Assembly: GCA_003456035.1 (NCBI GenBank)
Contig: DMPJ01000483.1
Span: 519 to 5,949 of the forward strand
Direction: 5' to 3'
Length of the DNA: 5,431 nt
Source of the DNA: Planktothrix sp. UBA8402
GTDB lineage: Bacteria > Cyanobacteriota > Cyanobacteriia > Cyanobacteriales > Microcoleaceae
In this document: positions 5,430 to 5,431 of the stretch, piece after piece
Position numbering within the stretch: the stretch's first letter is position 1
Layout of the letters: every line of letters starts with the position of its first letter
Made by a program: the position numbers and the translations under genes
Notes under the pieces: generated by a model
Databases searched by the model: none
Seen by the model: the letters and a program-made list of their open reading frames with translations, nothing else
Told to the model about the DNA's origin: nothing

Positions 5430-5431
5430 AG

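Overview
The window looks like chromosome from a cyanobacterium, probably a filamentous one of the Planktothrix/Oscillatoria type. The grounds are an AT-rich base composition, weak or absent Shine-Dalgarno sequences, a histidine kinase followed by a REC-GGDEF-EAL regulator, heptameric short tandem repeats (CCCATTA and CAGTTAT types) between genes, a palindromic AAACCCCGGTTTCT-type hairpin, GC-rich GCGAGCG-type iterated palindromes, and a small HNH gene next to a toxin-antitoxin pair. The genus is a guess from style. All genes found lie on the + strand.

Layout: (1) Positions 2-133 hold the last 43 residues of a sensor histidine kinase. (2) Positions 268-2070 encode a response regulator with REC, GGDEF and EAL domains. 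The cyclase domain is degenerate and the phosphodiesterase residues are intact, so together with the kinase this looks like a two-component switch that lowers cyclic di-GMP. (3) Positions 2071-2360 are intergenic, with two kinds of heptamer repeat and a possible promoter. (4) Positions 2361-3512 encode a JmjC/cupin_8-type Fe(II)/2-oxoglutarate oxygenase-like protein with an unusual proline-rich and helical N-terminal extension. A very strong 15-bp hairpin terminator follows it.

(5) A near-consensus promoter and a long inverted repeat in the leader precede an unrecognised 162-residue gene (3719-4207). (6) Positions 4208-4580 are non-coding and hold the most striking DNA: seven tandem GC-rich units in the order 24-18-24-24-18-24-24 nt, built on a 66-bp duplication. 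The last unit has an inverted copy about 50 nt downstream, so it can fold into a 26-bp stem. (7) A near-consensus promoter overlapping an inverted repeat drives a small HNH endonuclease (4581-4826). Its stop codon lies inside the -35 box of the promoter for an antitoxin/RelE-like toxin pair (4893-5429).

The first half reads as ordinary signalling plus an oxygenase. The second half, from about 3513 on, reads as an accessory region: an orphan gene, repeats, an HNH nuclease and a toxin-antitoxin module. I see no convincing new multi-gene system. The best leads are the structured repeat array, the orphan gene with its structured leader, and the N-terminal extension of the oxygenase. Everything here comes from reading the sequence; no searches were run.
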